Source of the DNA: Flavobacterium araucananum
Lineage (GTDB): Bacteria > Bacteroidota > Bacteroidia > Flavobacteriales > Flavobacteriaceae
Direction of reading: 5' to 3'
DNA: 64,000 nucleotides
Assembly: GCF_002222055.1 (NCBI RefSeq)
Contig: NZ_MUGS01000004.1
Span: forward strand, 1 to 64,000
The notes under the pieces were generated by a model that saw only the letters and a program-made list of their open reading frames with translations, ran no database searches and was not told the DNA's origin. Shown here in pieces: positions 62,855-64,000 of the stretch. Position 1 is the stretch's first letter; every line of letters starts with the position of its first letter. The position numbers and the translations under genes were made by a program.

Positions 62855-64000
62855 TTAGTATTCTTTTTTCTTCTTTGCGTACCAATCCTGCATAATATAA
62901 AAAGCTTTCTTTTTATTGCCATCGTTCGAGATCAGTCCTTTACGGTTGTATTCGTCCTGAATTCCCGGCAAAAGGCGTCTTGGAGATCTAAAATCTACCA
63001 GAATCCAGGGGCTTAAGCCACTTAGATGAGGTATTTTTTCGATCATCTTTAAATTCTGAATGTATAAATATTCCTGAAATTCCTCTGTCCAGCGTTCGTT
63101 TTTTTCTCCGTGTAAACCTTGTTTTGCATCTCCGCCAAACTCAGATACAATAACAGGTTTGTTGTATTTGGTTTTCCAGAAGATTTTTTCGGCATCTTCC
63201 AGCTTTCCGCCGTACCACCCTAAATATTGGTTGAACGAAATAATATCCAGATATTGACCAATTTCGTCGTTGATCGTACCAAAACCATCTGCTCCGCTTT
63301 GGGTTAACAAAGCTGCGCTAATTAATCTTGTATTGTCCAGAGATTTCGTGTGATCGACCAGATTTTTGATAAAAGCATTTCTGGAATCAGATATTGGCGT
63401 TTCGTTTGCCATCGACCAGATAATAATACAAGCCCTGTTTTTGTCTCTTGTAACAGCAGCAGTCAATTGATCCTGGGCATTTTGATACGTAGCTTTGTTT
63501 GTAAACTCAACTGTCCAGTAAACCGGAATCTCTTCCCAAACCATCAAACCTAATTTATCTGCCGTCCTGACAATATTTTCGTTATGCGGATAATGTGCCA
63601 GACGAACATAATTGCAACCCAGTTCTTTGGCCCAGTTTAGCAATCGCAAAGCATCTTCTTCAGAATTTGCACGTCCTCCTTTTGCATTTTCTTCATGAAT
63701 AGAAATTCCGCGTAAAAAGATTGGTTTGCCGTTCAGTAAAATTTTATCTTCTTGTGTTTCTATTGTTCTAAAACCAATATTATCTTTCAGTTTCACTCCG
63801 TTAAAATCGATAGTTACCTCATATAATTTTGGATTTTCAGGAGACCAGTATGAGATTTTTTTTGCAGGAATTTCGAAGTTTACCAATCCATCGGCACCAA
63901 TTTTTCCTTTGTAATTAATTTTCAATTCCGGAATTGAGATCGTTACATCATTTTGTGCCGGATTAAAAGTATTGATTTTTACAAAACCCGAAATCAGGGC
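62855..64000 (-). CDS. Glycoside hydrolase family 2 enzyme, beta-glucuronidase-like (cut by window end)
   Basis: The frame stays open to base 64000, so the N-terminal part of the gene lies beyond the window; at least 381 residues are visible. Immunoglobulin-like domain (YWSPENPKLYEVTIDFNGVK) then TIM barrel with LNGKPIFLRGISIHEENAKG, RLAHYPHNE, acid/base Glu in IWSMANETPIS (codon 63401-63403) and nucleophile Glu in VIVSEFGGDA (codon 63140-63142). HYPHNE and the ending ILVDFRSPRRLLPGIQDEYN resemble beta-glucuronidases and beta-galactosidases of this family. Role with the pectin locus uncertain. Confidence 0.9.
   Translation of the reverse strand, partial: ALISGFVKINTFNPAQNDVTISIPELKINYKGKIGADGLVNFEIPAKKISYWSPENPKLYEVTIDFNGVKLKDNIGFRTIETQEDKILLNGKPIFLRGISIHEENAKGGRANSEEDALRLLNWAKELGCNYVRLAHYPHNENIVRTADKLGLMVWEEIPVYWTVEFTNKATYQNAQDQLTAAVTRDKNRACIIIWSMANETPISDSRNAFIKNLVDHTKSLDNTRLISAALLTQSGADGFGTINDEIGQYLDIISFNQYLGWYGGKLEDAEKIFWKTKYNKPVIVSEFGGDAKQGLHGEKNERWTEEFQEYLYIQNLKMIEKIPHLSGLSPWILVDFRSPRRLLPGIQDEYNRKGLISNDGNKKKAFYIMQDWYAKKKKEY

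Noticed and set aside
62855..64000. Part of the pectin locus
   Set aside because: Lies 8 kb beyond the last pectin gene, on the other strand, with unrelated genes between; no LacI-type operator seen nearby.

Overview
The window looks like chromosomal DNA of a Flavobacterium-like member of the Bacteroidota. Reasons: low GC content, SusC/SusD and carboxypeptidase-regulatory-domain TonB receptors, DUF4374, DUF4861 and DUF2911 proteins, a 58-residue histone H1-like protein, and promoters of the form TTG-N17-23-TAnnTTTG. No rRNA, tRNA, CRISPR array or intact insertion sequence was seen.

Layout. 0-2.9 kb: a gene end cut by the window edge, a HicAB-type toxin-antitoxin pair, and a lipoprotein gene flanked by two diverged copies of a ~185 bp palindromic repeat. 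2.9-10.7 kb: a TolC/RND/adaptor efflux operon, divergent from a LytS-like kinase and LytTR response regulator. 10.8-15.8 kb: DUF4386 membrane protein, PepSY-like secreted protein, two short-chain dehydrogenases, an AraC regulator and a small receiver-like protein. 16.2-22.6 kb: an iron/siderophore-type locus (AraC regulator, TonB receptor, DUF4374 lipoprotein, PepSY membrane protein). A pair of direct repeats 21 bp apart lies in its divergent promoter, and a candidate small RNA lies next to it.

22.6-54.5 kb is a pectin (homogalacturonan) utilisation locus. Outside the cytoplasm, a PL10 pectate lyase-CE8 methylesterase fusion, two GH28 polygalacturonases, three tandem GH105 unsaturated-uronyl hydrolases (the middle one carrying a nonsense codon), a GH43 enzyme, a CE12 acetylesterase, a DUF4861 protein and two alpha/beta-hydrolase esterases trim the polymer. 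SusC/SusD import the oligomers and an ExuT-type carrier imports uronates. In the cytoplasm UxaC-UxaB-UxaA (galacturonate) and KduI-KduD (unsaturated uronate) converge on 2-keto-3-deoxygluconate, which KdgK and Eda convert to pyruvate and glyceraldehyde 3-phosphate. A LacI regulator sits between the catabolic and polymer-degrading halves. A 14-bp operator of the TGTAATCGATTACA type directly abuts the -7 box of three promoters (exuT, kduI, GH28-susCD), which gives a simple repression model.

54.5-64 kb: a short collagen-like surface protein fragment, a histone H1-like protein, a PfkB sugar kinase, a small membrane protein with a possible 29-residue companion, an XRE regulator, YegP-like, NlpE-like, a serine beta-lactamase-like hydrolase, DUF2911, and a GH2 glycosidase cut by the window end. 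Intergenic spaces, mainly inside and beside the pectin locus, hold several families of palindromic and purine-rich repeats. All functional calls rest on reading the sequence and family knowledge; no database search was run.
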